Below, piece after piece: positions 44,117 through 53,520 of a stretch of 64,000 nucleotides of DNA. Within the stretch, counting starts at the first letter, position 1, and every line of letters starts with the position of its first letter. Location of the stretch: the NCBI RefSeq assembly GCF_036670025.1, contig NZ_CP137640.1, forward strand, positions 4,064,001 through 4,128,000. The letters run 5' to 3'. Origin of the DNA: Bacillus_BD oryzisoli (GTDB lineage: Bacteria; Bacillota; Bacilli; Bacillales; Cytobacillaceae). The notes beneath the pieces are model-generated. The model was given only the letters and a program-made list of their open reading frames with translations, was not told the origin of the DNA and made no database searches. The position numbers were made by a program, and so were the translations under genes.

Positions 44117-45601
44117 TTAATTTGTTTTCACCATTCCGTCAGCCAATGCAGCATGTTTCCCAGCCTTGCGTCCTAAAACTAAATTTCGTACGATGCCCGA
44201 GCCGCCTGGGTAATTTCCGATATAGAAGCCACCGACCAATTCACCATTGGCATACAGTCCTTTGATTGGCTGATCTGTTACATCAAGCACTTGGCCGTTC
44301 TTGTTCACTTTCACTCCGCCAAACGTGAAGGTGATTCCAGATGTTACAGGGTAAGCTCTGAACGGAGCTTGATCAATTTTCTGTGACCAATTGGATTTAT
44401 TTATCGCAAGACCCTCTGTGTGCTTGCCATCACGTTTCGCTTGATTAAACGGACCATCCTGAACAGCCGTATTATATTCTTCTACTGTCTTTTTGAATGT
44501 CTCAACTGGAATATCCAGTTTTTCCGCCAGTTCCTCAATAGTATTCGCCTCTACTGGAGTTTGGTGGGAATAATCGCTCATAAGTAAGTCAAATACTTTC
44601 GAATCAAACACTTGAAATGCGATTCCATTCGGCTGATCACGTGTGATTCTTCCTAATTTGGCATACGTATAGCCGTGGAAATCCTCGCCTTCATCAAAGA
44701 AGCGTTGTCCATTCGTGTTGACTAAAATGCCATACGTATAAGATTTACGGTCAGTACTTAAACCGCCGCCGACATCCTCAGCACTAAGGTCAATTTGCGT
44801 ACAATGGGAGCCGCTCCACTCTCCTGTAGCTTGAGCTCCCACATCTAACGCCATTTTTATCACTTCACCGGTATTATGCTTAGAACCTCGAACCTTAACT
44901 AAATCCCAGCCTTTGCCTAAATATCTGGCCCGCATTTCTGCATTGGCAGAGAAACCCCCCGCAGCAATAATAACCGAGTTGGCGTAAATATCTTGACCTT
45001 CACCTTTACTGATCGTTCTTACTCCGCAAACAGCTCCATCTTCATCGACTAATAATTTTGCTGCTCTTGTTTCAAAGCGGACCTCCACCCCTTTTTTAAT
45101 GGCCACTTCAATCATTGAATCAACAAAACCTTCTCCGCCGCCCTTGACATTCAAAGGAATGGCTCCTTGCGTAAACACCATCCGTTCTCCTACTCTTGTT
45201 GCCATATCATAGTTAACATCCCAGCCCAGGTTTAAAGAATCTACCCATTTAAACGCTTTATTGGACTCTTTCACAATCATTTCTGTTAAACTAGCATCAG
45301 CCATCCCATTTGTTACACGCATAATATCGGAATAAAATTCATCTTCCGTGTATTCATTAATATCAATTAATTGACGCTGACTTTCTGGGATTGCCGTCAT
45401 ATAGTCATATAACTCGGAATTTCCTTTATGGACAATTCGGAAGCCTCCTCCTGTATAACGCCCGTTACCGCCTGCTTCACTTTTCGGTGCTTTCTCGATC
45501 ATAAGAACTCTTGCCCCTTTTTCAACGGCAGTTATAGCTGAAGCAGATGCAGCAATCCCTGCACCGATTACGACGACATCAAAATGTTCTTTTTGTTTCA
45601 T
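44117..45601 (-). CDS. FAD-dependent dehydrogenase (fumarate reductase/TcuA-like)
   Basis: 494 residues of the fumarate-reductase/succinate-dehydrogenase flavoprotein family. The dinucleotide fold is DVVVIGAGIAASASAITAVEKG (VIGAGIAASASA core), and NGQRFFDEGEDFHGYTYAKL, PVTSGITFTFGGVKVNKNGQVLD and NYPGGSGIVRNLVLGRKAG are typical. Relatives include tricarballylate dehydrogenase and ketosteroid dehydrogenases. Next to the ETF pair it probably desaturates a ring or acid and passes electrons to ETF. There is no secretion signal, so it is cytoplasmic and not a flavocytochrome. Confidence 0.85.
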   Translation of the reverse strand: MKQKEHFDVVVIGAGIAASASAITAVEKGARVLMIEKAPKSEAGGNGRYTGGGFRIVHKGNSELYDYMTAIPESQRQLIDINEYTEDEFYSDIMRVTNGMADASLTEMIVKESNKAFKWVDSLNLGWDVNYDMATRVGERMVFTQGAIPLNVKGGGEGFVDSMIEVAIKKGVEVRFETRAAKLLVDEDGAVCGVRTISKGEGQDIYANSVIIAAGGFSANAEMRARYLGKGWDLVKVRGSKHNTGEVIKMALDVGAQATGEWSGSHCTQIDLSAEDVGGGLSTDRKSYTYGILVNTNGQRFFDEGEDFHGYTYAKLGRITRDQPNGIAFQVFDSKVFDLLMSDYSHQTPVEANTIEELAEKLDIPVETFKKTVEEYNTAVQDGPFNQAKRDGKHTEGLAINKSNWSQKIDQAPFRAYPVTSGITFTFGGVKVNKNGQVLDVTDQPIKGLYANGELVGGFYIGNYPGGSGIVRNLVLGRKAGKHAALADGMVKTN

Positions 45602-45689
45602 GATTATTTCTCCCTTCGTTTAACCTAATTATTTTACTGAATTTTCTGAAATATAGAGATAAGATACATCCTGTTCTATTCATGCCACG

Positions 45690-46997
45690 CTAACTTTTCA
45701 TCGTTTCCGGCAGCCATAGTACGATATCTGGGAACGCCACTAAGATTGCAAGAAAAATGACCATAATGACAAAGAACGGCATCGAACCACGGAAGATTTT
45801 TGACATTGGAACATCCTTAACAGCCCCTGCTAAGGCAAACACAACCATCCCGAGCGGTGGTGTGATGTAGCTCATTTCAATCGTAATAACTAGTAAAATC
45901 CCAAAAAGAACTGGATCGACACCAATCTGCTCAATCACTGGAAATACAAGCGGCAGCGTTAATAGAATCATCGCCAATGAATCTAAGACACAGCCTAAAA
46001 GGATATACATGAATAGAATCATAATTAAGATCCCTGTACTGCCTAGAGGAAGACTTGTAAAAAATTCCGCCAGCATACTCGTTACACCACTAACGGTCAT
46101 AAACTCTCCAAAAATCATCGCTCCCGTAACAATGAGTAGAATCATAGCTGTAGTAAGGACGGTGTCTTTTAGTCCTTCTAATATTGCACGGATATCAAAT
46201 CCTTTTAACATCACAAGCGTCACTAGGGCAAAGAAAGCACCAATTCCACCTGCTTCCGATGAAGAAAAGACACCGCCCCAAATTCCACCTAGTACGATAA
46301 AAACTAATAGAAAAGGCATCCATAGTGATTTGGACGATGCTAGGATTTCACTTAAAGACGATTTCTCCGCAGCTGGTCCAAGTTCCGGCTTAATTTTACA
46401 TTGTACATAGATACCTAACATAAACATCGCTGACAACAATAGTCCTGGGATGATTCCACCAATAAACAAGGAACCAATGGAAGCACCTGTCATAATGGAA
46501 TACACGATCATCGGTGTACTAGGAGGGAGCAGAATGCCTAATGTTCCTCCGGCAGCTATTGCACCTAATGACAATTTGTCATCGTAATTGTATTGCCGCA
46601 TCGACGGCAGGGAAACTCTTGTCATCGTTAGTGAAGTTGCTAAGCTTGAACCTGTACAGGCTGCAAAGAGGGTACACGTGGCAACCGATCCCATTGCGAG
46701 TCCCCCAGGTAAGCGGCCGATTGTTTTCTGAACGGCAGTAAATGATTTTGTCATCATGCCGGAATGTGACAGCCATTCTCCCATTAAAACAAACAGAGGC
46801 AGAACACTAAAGGTGTAGCTTGCAACCGTTGAATAAGGTACCCTCCCCAATTGATTTAACGCTCCATCCACACCGGATATGACCGCGAAACCGCCGAATC
46901 CTACCAATGCCATCCCAAGACCTAACGGCATTCCTAGAAACAATAATGTAAACATTACAAAGAATCCAATGATCCCAATCATTCCTGGATCCATCAT
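45690..46997 (-). CDS. dctM: TRAP transporter large membrane subunit (DctM type)
   Basis: About 435 residues with roughly 12 membrane helices (GIIGFFVMFTLLFLGMPLG, MGSVATCTLFAACTGSSLATSLTMTR, GILLPPSTPMIVYSIMTG). The PPS/TPM loop and the repeated fold are typical of DctM. It uses the sodium gradient to take up a substrate delivered by the binding protein. The second of two starts (46997) is chosen for GGTGGTGAG upstream. Confidence 0.92.
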   Translation of the reverse strand: MMDPGMIGIIGFFVMFTLLFLGMPLGLGMALVGFGGFAVISGVDGALNQLGRVPYSTVASYTFSVLPLFVLMGEWLSHSGMMTKSFTAVQKTIGRLPGGLAMGSVATCTLFAACTGSSLATSLTMTRVSLPSMRQYNYDDKLSLGAIAAGGTLGILLPPSTPMIVYSIMTGASIGSLFIGGIIPGLLLSAMFMLGIYVQCKIKPELGPAAEKSSLSEILASSKSLWMPFLLVFIVLGGIWGGVFSSSEAGGIGAFFALVTLVMLKGFDIRAILEGLKDTVLTTAMILLIVTGAMIFGEFMTVSGVTSMLAEFFTSLPLGSTGILIMILFMYILLGCVLDSLAMILLTLPLVFPVIEQIGVDPVLFGILLVITIEMSYITPPLGMVVFALAGAVKDVPMSKIFRGSMPFFVIMVIFLAILVAFPDIVLWLPETMKS

Positions 46998-47069
46998 ACT
47001 CACCACCATTAAGTTATTATCATAGCATTACATTCTCTAAAGTTCTGTGTATGGAATGGTTTTATTTGT

Positions 47070-47681
47070 TTAATCTTGCGGTGATGGAACGGCTTCGCTT
47101 TCGTTTATAGTACTTTGAAAGTGTGCAGCTTTCCCAAATGCCAATTTGACTGACTGATATAACCATGTACAAAGCTGTATTGCTAATAAAGCACTTCCAA
47201 AAGCGGCAAAGGCAATAAATGGCATGAGATCCCAGCCATAATAGCTTGTTGTTGGTCCTGGTGGATTATTGATGATATTGACTGCTCTCTCTCCCAATTG
47301 CCATGAAATCAAAGCCACAATAAAGATACTTAGAATGGAAGTGAAAATGTCCACATAGCTCTTTACTACTTTTGAAAATCGATCGTATAGGAAATCAATC
47401 CTAACATGCTTGTTTTCCGTAGCACCGTAAGCAAAACTGCTATATACCATGATGATCATCATGATTTCGATCATATCTGTTGAACCATCAATCGGTTTAT
47501 TGAAAAAATAGCGACCGCCAACATCAATGGTTACAAGCAGTACCATTCCCATAAGGACTGCCATTCCTACATAACTCCAATATCGTGTTAATTGGTTAAT
47601 CATATTCGTTTTACTAGGACTAGAGGACTGATCTACCGTCTCAACAGAATGATTCTTACGTGGATTAATCGTTGACTTCAT
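47070..47681 (-). CDS. dctQ: TRAP transporter small membrane subunit (DctQ type)
   Basis: 203 residues with four membrane helices (YVGMAVLMGMVLLVTIDVGGR, MIMVYSSFAYGA, IVALISWQLGERA, MPFIAFAAFGSALLAIQL) and the DctQ hallmark VDVGGRYFFNKPIDGSTDMIEIMM-like pattern at the first helix. GGAGG precedes the ATG. It lies between the binding-protein and large-subunit genes. Confidence 0.9.
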   Translation of the reverse strand: MKSTINPRKNHSVETVDQSSSPSKTNMINQLTRYWSYVGMAVLMGMVLLVTIDVGGRYFFNKPIDGSTDMIEIMMIIMVYSSFAYGATENKHVRIDFLYDRFSKVVKSYVDIFTSILSIFIVALISWQLGERAVNIINNPPGPTTSYYGWDLMPFIAFAAFGSALLAIQLCTWLYQSVKLAFGKAAHFQSTINESEAVPSPQD

Positions 47682-47712
47682 CCATTTACCTCCAACATCA
47701 TTTTTTCAGTCC

Positions 47713-48753
47713 TTATTTACCAGCTGCTTCTCTCATAGACTCTAATGCTGCTTTACCTGGATAGCCTTGTTTTTCAAGCTCTTCTGCATACTTTTCCGCT
47801 ACATTTTTTGTTTCTTCATGCCATCTTTTTTGTTCTTCCTCTGATAAGGTATAGACTTCCATTAAGCCTTCTTTCTCAAGCTTATCCCATAATTCTTTAT
47901 CCATCGCATCTACCCGCTTAAGCTCCTCAGCCGTTACTTCATCTACCACTTCTTGTACAGTATCTTGTAATTCAGGAGTTAGAGAATCCCATGTTTCTTT
48001 ATTCATCAATAAGGTAAAAGTAGCTTCATATAATGGTAGCTTTAGTGCATAATCTGCTGTTTCATATAATTTTCTGTCGAAGATATTATCAATTCCTGTC
48101 AGGGTACCATCGATCACACCGCGGTCAAGACTCATATACACTTCTGAACCCGAAATCGTTACTCCTGATGCCCCTAATGCTGAAAGTGTTTCTGCCTGTG
48201 TGGAGGATACAGCTCTTACTTTTAAGCCTTTTAAATCTTCCATTTTTTCTACTTTTTTATCACGAAGGAAAAGGTGACTAGCTGAAATCGGTACATATCC
48301 AAGAACTTTGAAGTTATCTGTCAGTTCCGCCAAATCTCCTTCTTCTTCCCATTTCTGAAGTACCTTTAATGTTGTATCTGGATCTGTTACTTCAAAGGGA
48401 AGCGCTATCATATTTGTCACAGGCATACGGGAAGTATTATAGCCTTCAGCTGTGTACGTCATTTGAACTGTATTGTCTTTCGTCATATCCCATGCTTCAG
48501 TCGGCTTACCAAGTGTATCTTCATGGATCGTCATCTTAATGGCACCGTCTGTCCGCTTATCCAGCTCATCCTTTAAATTATGGAGCACTTTATTCATATT
48601 GTGGCCAGCTGGAAAACTTGAAGTAAGGGTCCAATTGTAGCTTTTACTAGCTCCCCCTTCTCCACTTGAGGATGAGGATGATGTGGAAGAACAGGCTGCC
48701 AGTAATGAGAAAATCAATAAGAATACTACAGTGACAAAGAAACGCTTTTTCAT
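47713..48753 (-). CDS. dctP: TRAP transporter substrate-binding lipoprotein (DctP type)
   Basis: 346 residues: a lipoprotein signal peptide (KKRFFVTVVFLLIFSLLAAC, with LAAC as lipobox) then a Ser-rich linker and a DctP fold (FPAGHNMNKVLHNLKDELDKRT, MEDLKGLKVRAVSS, GASGVTISGSEVYMSLDRGVIDG). The arginine in LKVRAV is the conserved carboxylate-binding residue of DctP proteins, so the substrate is probably an organic acid, here perhaps an aromatic carboxylate. It is anchored outside the membrane. Confidence 0.92.
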   Translation of the reverse strand: MKKRFFVTVVFLLIFSLLAACSSTSSSSSSGEGGASKSYNWTLTSSFPAGHNMNKVLHNLKDELDKRTDGAIKMTIHEDTLGKPTEAWDMTKDNTVQMTYTAEGYNTSRMPVTNMIALPFEVTDPDTTLKVLQKWEEEGDLAELTDNFKVLGYVPISASHLFLRDKKVEKMEDLKGLKVRAVSSTQAETLSALGASGVTISGSEVYMSLDRGVIDGTLTGIDNIFDRKLYETADYALKLPLYEATFTLLMNKETWDSLTPELQDTVQEVVDEVTAEELKRVDAMDKELWDKLEKEGLMEVYTLSEEEQKRWHEETKNVAEKYAEELEKQGYPGKAALESMREAAGK

Positions 48754-48817
48754 CTTTTATTAACCCCCTAATAGAATGAAATTCTCGAAACTCTTACCTT
48801 CTCTTCCAGCCCAATTT

Positions 48818-49981
48818 CTATTTTTCGATTAGAATTGGCAGGGAACTAACTCCATAACGGGTAAAGCCGATGCGATGAATTTCTCCATTTAAACGGAATG
48901 TATCCGTTCTCTTTAACAGCTCCTCGATGACAACCCTCAGCTGCGTTCTGGCAATCGGAGCTCCAATACATTTGTGAATCCCTGAGCCAAAGACAAGACT
49001 TTTCTTCGTACTTCGATCGAGGATACATTGGTCCGCATTCGGGAATACTTCTTCGTCGCGATTTCCTGCTCCCCATTGTAAAAATACCTTTTCGCCTGCT
49101 TTGATCTCCTGATCCTGTATCACAGTATCCTTTGTCACGGTACGAGGGTGAAATTGTACCGGTGATTCATAGCGCAAGATTTCCTCAATCGCATTAGGAA
49201 TTAATTCCGGATCTTCCTGCAATCGCTTACGGTCTTCTGGATGGTTTGCTAGATAATTGATAATGATTCCTAAAGAACTTGTGGTCGACTCATGTCCTGC
49301 TGTAAGCAATAAATGAAGGGTTCCCACAACTAGGTTCTCAGTAACGGTTCCGTTGTCATCTTCTGCGCTGCTATGTAACATCTTACTGAGTAAATCTTCT
49401 TTAGGATCCAGCCTATTTTCTCGTCGGTCAGCGACTGCGGCTCTGCAGTATTCTTCCAGTTCATCTGCCGCAGCCTTCCTTCTGTCAAGGTCTCCTTCTG
49501 CCGCACTGTAGTAAAGCTCTTCAGCCCAATGCATGATACGCGGCCAATCTTGATCCGGTAGATTAAGAAATGCCATGATACCGCGGACTGGCAGTGGATA
49601 GTTGACTTCTTTTGCGATATCTCCATATCCCCTGTTCAATACAGGTTCTAATAACTCAATGGCAATCGGTCTGACTTTATCTGCAAAGATTTTCATTTTC
49701 TTCTCCGTAAAAAACTCCTGCATGACTTTTCGATAGGGTGTATGAAGCGGCGGGTCTGCTTCAAAAGGGAACCTTGGCATATGTGGATATCTAATGGCAC
49801 CTGCGTTTGAAAACGTGCCTGGATCAAGAGCTGTTTTGACAATATCCTCATGTCCGATTATGTTCCAGCCTCCGCCAAATCCATCTGTATGAGAAATGGG
49901 ACATTTCCCACGCAGCTCTTCAAATTCCAAAGCAGGATTCTCAAGATTTGGATTATCGAGTTCAGTTTTATAGTTTTCCAT
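48818..49981 (-). CDS. Cytochrome P450
   Basis: About 387 residues, a soluble bacterial class I type P450. The heme ligand is the Cys of FGSGIHKCIGAPIA (near residue 338), the I-helix is TAGHESTTSS with a Glu where many have Asp, and EILR with HPRTV gives the ExxR region. The ATG at 49981 follows AAAGGTGG. It is the second gene of the long operon. It may hydroxylate the aromatic substrate or remove an alkyl or methyl group. Redox partners are not encoded close by, apart from the ferredoxin at 52139. Confidence 0.92.
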   Translation of the reverse strand: MENYKTELDNPNLENPALEFEELRGKCPISHTDGFGGGWNIIGHEDIVKTALDPGTFSNAGAIRYPHMPRFPFEADPPLHTPYRKVMQEFFTEKKMKIFADKVRPIAIELLEPVLNRGYGDIAKEVNYPLPVRGIMAFLNLPDQDWPRIMHWAEELYYSAAEGDLDRRKAAADELEEYCRAAVADRRENRLDPKEDLLSKMLHSSAEDDNGTVTENLVVGTLHLLLTAGHESTTSSLGIIINYLANHPEDRKRLQEDPELIPNAIEEILRYESPVQFHPRTVTKDTVIQDQEIKAGEKVFLQWGAGNRDEEVFPNADQCILDRSTKKSLVFGSGIHKCIGAPIARTQLRVVIEELLKRTDTFRLNGEIHRIGFTRYGVSSLPILIEK

Positions 49982-50071
49982 TTTTACCACCTTTCATATA
50001 GTAGCTGTAGGAGAATGGCTGATCTCTTAATTCTCCTACGGTTATATTGACAATCAATATTGACTAGTCCT

Positions 50072-50680
50072 TCACTCTTCTTCACCCAGTTGTTTAAAAC
50101 CTGGCGGCAGCATGCGAACGTGGACATTGCTAAGCACTGGAGAATCATAGAATACTACCCAGCTTATCGGGCGGGCAAAGTCGTTTACCTTACGAAAAAC
50201 GAGCGGTCCATGAACAAGTCCTGCTGGTATATGAACCATTGTCGGCTTAGTAAATGTAAATTTTTCAGCTTGATCACCGAGCCCCAGCCAAAGCTCCACT
50301 TCTCCGCCTAGATCTAGATTGTCGTATGGATTTGTACCAGTAAAGAGATACACTTCGTCATACGTATGATAATGCGGTGAATTATCCAACATAGACGTCT
50401 CATCATCTTCAGCAAACATTCCAGGCGGTCTGCAGTCTAGGTGCTTATGAATTCCCCCCTTAGGACTCATTGCACTAAAGGCCTTTGGCTCAGGAATCAC
50501 CCATGATTCAATATGATGTGTAGCTGTAGGTAAGTTAAAGCCATCACCAATAATTGGAGGGGTAATTCGCTTTTCTACCACTTCTTCCCTTGTTAGATTC
50601 CTAGATTCAGGCCCCCAGCCGATCTCGGCAACGTACTTCGAATATTTCTTCTTTTGTTCTGTCATTTGGTTTTCTGCCAT
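50072..50680 (-). CDS. Cupin-like protein, first gene of the aromatic operon
   Basis: 202 residues. PHYHTYDEVYLFTG and KPTMVHIPAGLVHGPLVF match the two metal motifs of a cupin barrel, with a Tyr/His pair and Glu as possible ligands. I do not recognise a more exact family. AAAGGGGAG precedes the ATG. As first gene after the shared promoter element it is likely strongly expressed. A dioxygenase, isomerase or decarboxylase role is possible. Confidence 0.7.
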   Translation of the reverse strand: MAENQMTEQKKKYSKYVAEIGWGPESRNLTREEVVEKRITPPIIGDGFNLPTATHHIESWVIPEPKAFSAMSPKGGIHKHLDCRPPGMFAEDDETSMLDNSPHYHTYDEVYLFTGTNPYDNLDLGGEVELWLGLGDQAEKFTFTKPTMVHIPAGLVHGPLVFRKVNDFARPISWVVFYDSPVLSNVHVRMLPPGFKQLGEEE

Positions 50681-50853
50681 GTTTTAAACTCTCCCCTTTA
50701 TCATTTGTTTTTTGACGAAGTCCACTTTCGCGATTATCACCTGTATACGATAGTCATGATTTGAGCTTTATCCTCAAAATAAAATTTGAATATTCAAAAT
50801 TTACAGGTCATCAACTTCTATACAAATCATAAAACAAAACGCTTTCATCTACT

Positions 50854-50895
50854 ATACCGATTTTTCTTAACATACTTTTAAGAAAAACCTTAATA
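50854..50895 (-). promoter_or_regulatory. Shared promoter element, copy 1 (long aromatic operon)
   Basis: On the minus strand a perfect inverted repeat TTCTTAA-N7-TTAAGAA is followed by CGGTATAGT, whose TATAGT is a likely -10. A TTAAGG flank precedes it. The same 42-nt arrangement, with identical spacing, occurs before the catechol dioxygenase gene (53521-53562). The -35 position is poor, as in activator-dependent promoters. The LysR gene diverges about 240 bases away. Region 50681-51135 holds no other gene; it also has palindromes at 50785-50798 and 51069-51102 that may be LysR contacts. Confidence 0.65.
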
Positions 50896-51135
50896 ATATG
50901 CCGCTTTTGGGTAAAATATGGTACTTCTTTACAAAGTTACTGTTCGCATATGACCCCCATCCCGCAAGATAAACTGTAAAAAGTCAGGATTCATTGCGAA
51001 TCTTTTATATTGATAGGGAAAATTTTATTATTAAGTAGAAAACATTGAAGGACAAAACGCTTATTTGTCGAATACTATTTTTAGTAATTGTCTAAATATT
51101 CGATATTTTCTATAAAATATCTTTGAGGTGATGGA

Positions 51136-52050
51136 ATGAACTTCTACAACTTATCCGTTTTTTGTAGGGTGGTGCAATTAGAGAGTATCTCAGAGACAGC
51201 AAAGGAGATGCTGACAAGCCCTGCAGCTGTCAGCGGACATATTAGAGAAATTGAACGTCATTTTGGGGTTAAATTGACTGAACGTTCCGGAAGAAATATT
51301 AAACTAACACCTTCTGGTTTAGAAGTATATAAATATGCTCTAGACATTGAACAAAAGGATAAAGAATTAAAAGAACAGCTTTATCATATGAAGCAGCCAG
51401 CTCAATCCGTATCTATTGGTGTTACGCATGTATTATTTAATTTACTCAACCAATCATTGAGTCAAAAAAATCATCCATTTATTTCATTGGAATTAAACTT
51501 AAATCCTTCTCCTTCTTTTGATACCTGTAAACTCGTCGAAAAGGAATCTTTAGAATTTGGATTAGTTTCAACGCGCATGATTGCACAAGTCTATCAAACC
51601 AATCAACTAGAACATGATATTATTTTTTCCATTCCGTTAATTATTATTTGTTCACCGGGACATCCGTTTGCAGGTGATAGAGGAATATTAAAAAAGGATT
51701 TGGAAAACCAACCCTTTCTCATGACTCCGCATGCTAAGAAAAGGGCAAAGTTTACCCAAAGCGGTTTAACCTTTCTTAAAAACATTGTAGAAATTGGAGA
51801 TATCGAAACCATTAAAAATGCAGTGATGAGTGGTAAAGGTTTATTTGCCATATTAAGTTATCCAGATGTAAAAAAGGAAATCGAAAGCGGAGAGTTATCG
51901 ATGGTACACGTTCAAGATTTTCAATTTGACACTCGCTTTTCCATTATCTATCGAAAGGAAAATCAAAAGAACAGTGAACAGATCAGACATCACCTGCAAA
52001 AAGTAATGTCACATGATTTAAATCAAACATCTCTTTTACTCAGTAAGTGA
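51136..52050 (+). CDS. LysR-family transcriptional regulator
   Basis: 304 residues: N-terminal winged helix (about 1-60: FCRVVQLESISETAKEMLTSPAAVSGHIREIERHFGVKLTER, broken here as SISETAKEM and GVKLTERSGR) and a periplasmic-binding-type effector domain. GAGGTGATGG precedes the ATG. It lies between the two minus-strand aromatic units and diverges from the long one, the classic position for a LysR activator whose inducer is a pathway intermediate. It is the best candidate to bind the shared element at 50854 and 53521. Confidence 0.9.
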   Translation: MNFYNLSVFCRVVQLESISETAKEMLTSPAAVSGHIREIERHFGVKLTERSGRNIKLTPSGLEVYKYALDIEQKDKELKEQLYHMKQPAQSVSIGVTHVLFNLLNQSLSQKNHPFISLELNLNPSPSFDTCKLVEKESLEFGLVSTRMIAQVYQTNQLEHDIIFSIPLIIICSPGHPFAGDRGILKKDLENQPFLMTPHAKKRAKFTQSGLTFLKNIVEIGDIETIKNAVMSGKGLFAILSYPDVKKEIESGELSMVHVQDFQFDTRFSIIYRKENQKNSEQIRHHLQKVMSHDLNQTSLLLSK

Positions 52051-52077
52051 CTTCAACCATTTTGAGTCTTGATAGAT

Positions 52078-52122
52078 AAAAAAAGGCATAACTATGTTTA
52101 ATTGCTAGTTATGCCTTTTTTT
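52078..52122. terminator. Bidirectional intrinsic terminator
   Basis: AAAAAAAGGCATAACTA (52078-52094) pairs perfectly with TAGTTATGCCTTTTTTT (52106-52122). It separates the converging LysR and ferredoxin genes. Confidence 0.9.
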
Positions 52123-52138
52123 CATTTTCATTTCAAAT

Positions 52139-52459
52139 TCAACCAATTGTAGATTCTAATTTTTCTTGTTTTATATAATCTTCTACTGTCATGATGGTCA
52201 TATCACTTTTGGGCACCATACAGCAGGCTAACGCATAGCCATTATCTAATTCAGCATCCGACAAGGCCTCATGAGAACGAATGATATCCTGGATATATTC
52301 TCCCTCAAGCACCTTTACTTTGCACATTCCACAGCCTCCCCGCTTGCAGCCTGTTGGAATAGGAATGAACTGATCTCGGGCTGCTTCTAAGGAAGTGACC
52401 GTTGCTAAACAGGAATAGTCAAATTGCTGTCCTCGTGCATGTAATTTCACTTTATACAT
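52139..52459 (-). CDS. Plant-type [2Fe-2S] ferredoxin, XylT-like
   Basis: 106 residues with the cluster ligands in GCKRGGCGMCKVKVLEG and a fourth Cys in YALACCMVP. Such ferredoxins (XylT, NahT, DmpQ) sit next to catechol 2,3-dioxygenase genes and reduce the oxidised active-site iron to revive the enzyme. Here the dioxygenase gene is 28 bases upstream on the same strand, which matches that role. It might also serve the oxygenases or P450. Confidence 0.88.
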   Translation of the reverse strand: MYKVKLHARGQQFDYSCLATVTSLEAARDQFIPIPTGCKRGGCGMCKVKVLEGEYIQDIIRSHEALSDAELDNGYALACCMVPKSDMTIMTVEDYIKQEKLESTIG

Positions 52460-52487
52460 GAATTCCCTCCTTCATCCGTTTCACCCA

Positions 52488-53402
52488 TTAAGTTAATGCC
52501 TTCATAAAGGACTCTGATAATTCTCTGCGGTGATAGAAAATCCCTTGACCAATTTTGTCTTCTGTCCATGTAATGGTTGGAAAATCTGCATACGTTAAAT
52601 AACCATTGGCAAAGGCCTCATTGCGGTTTCCTGAAGGATCAAAGAAATAAATTGTTTCTCCCCTTGTAATCCCATGCCGTGTTGGCGTCACATCAAATGG
52701 AACTTCATACATGGATAGGATATCCGCTGCTTTAAATACGTCATGGAGAGAATCTACAAAGAAAGCAGCATGGTGAAGTTTCGCATCCGGTCCTTTGACA
52801 AACGCTAAATCATGTGCCTTATTGGTTGTAAATAAGAAGGTACCTAATAACCCTTCGCCATCGACAGATGTGATTCTTTCACTTTGTCTAAAGTTCAAGG
52901 CTTCAATGAAGAACCTTGTGACTGTTTTCAAATCATCTCCAGTTAATAAGCAATGGTCAAGACGATGCGGCGCAATTCCCTGTTTTCCTAATTGCCATGG
53001 ATGTGGATTCAATGTTCCTACAGCCGTTCCGAGAAATTCCATTTCATAATAAAGTTCACAGTGATGGCCTGTTGGTAAAATAAAATGGACGGCTTCCCCT
53101 TCAGCAAGTCTTGTTCCATGAGAAATTCGGGATGTTTTACACCCAAATTGCTCAACTTTCTTTTCATAGTAAGCTAAGTCATCCAACGTCTCCACTTTAA
53201 AAGCAAAATGGGCAATCCCTGCCGTGTTGGATTTAGTTAGGATTAAGCTGTGGTGATCATATTCATCCCACGCTTTCAAATAAACACTATCCCCAAAGCG
53301 GCCCGTTTCTTCCAAACCAATAATTTTTGTATAATATTCTACTGATTTTTCCAAGTCCAATACCTTAAGTTCCACTCGACCCAGACGCATGACTCTTGCC
53401 AT
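52488..53402 (-). CDS. Catechol 2,3-dioxygenase (type I extradiol, XylE/NahH-like)
   Basis: 304 residues, two VOC (glyoxalase-fold) repeats. Iron ligands are H150 (RLDHCLL), H210 or H211 (KLHHAAFF) and E262 (GNRNEAF). The stretch TRHGITRGETIYFFDPSGN and the tail TWTEDKIGQGIFYHR closely resemble XylE. The enzyme opens catechol between C2 and C3 to hydroxymuconic semialdehyde. It has its own promoter with the shared element. Downstream meta-pathway enzymes are not in the window, so they must be elsewhere. Confidence 0.92.
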   Translation of the reverse strand: MARVMRLGRVELKVLDLEKSVEYYTKIIGLEETGRFGDSVYLKAWDEYDHHSLILTKSNTAGIAHFAFKVETLDDLAYYEKKVEQFGCKTSRISHGTRLAEGEAVHFILPTGHHCELYYEMEFLGTAVGTLNPHPWQLGKQGIAPHRLDHCLLTGDDLKTVTRFFIEALNFRQSERITSVDGEGLLGTFLFTTNKAHDLAFVKGPDAKLHHAAFFVDSLHDVFKAADILSMYEVPFDVTPTRHGITRGETIYFFDPSGNRNEAFANGYLTYADFPTITWTEDKIGQGIFYHRRELSESFMKALT

Positions 53403-53520
53403 TCATTTCCCTCCTTCATTTGAAACAAAGATTATGAGTAAATAAAATAGGAACATCGTTTTTCTCGAAAATGTCCAAGACTCTCTCTAGTTCCAAGTTA
53501 ATCGAAAATCACGAGAACGA

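Noticed and set aside
50834..50848. AT-flanked ACAAAACGCTTTCAT as a cre site before the aromatic operon
   Set aside because: Only the left half matches the consensus (TGAAAGCG); the right half (TTTTGT) does not end in CA. Too weak to list.
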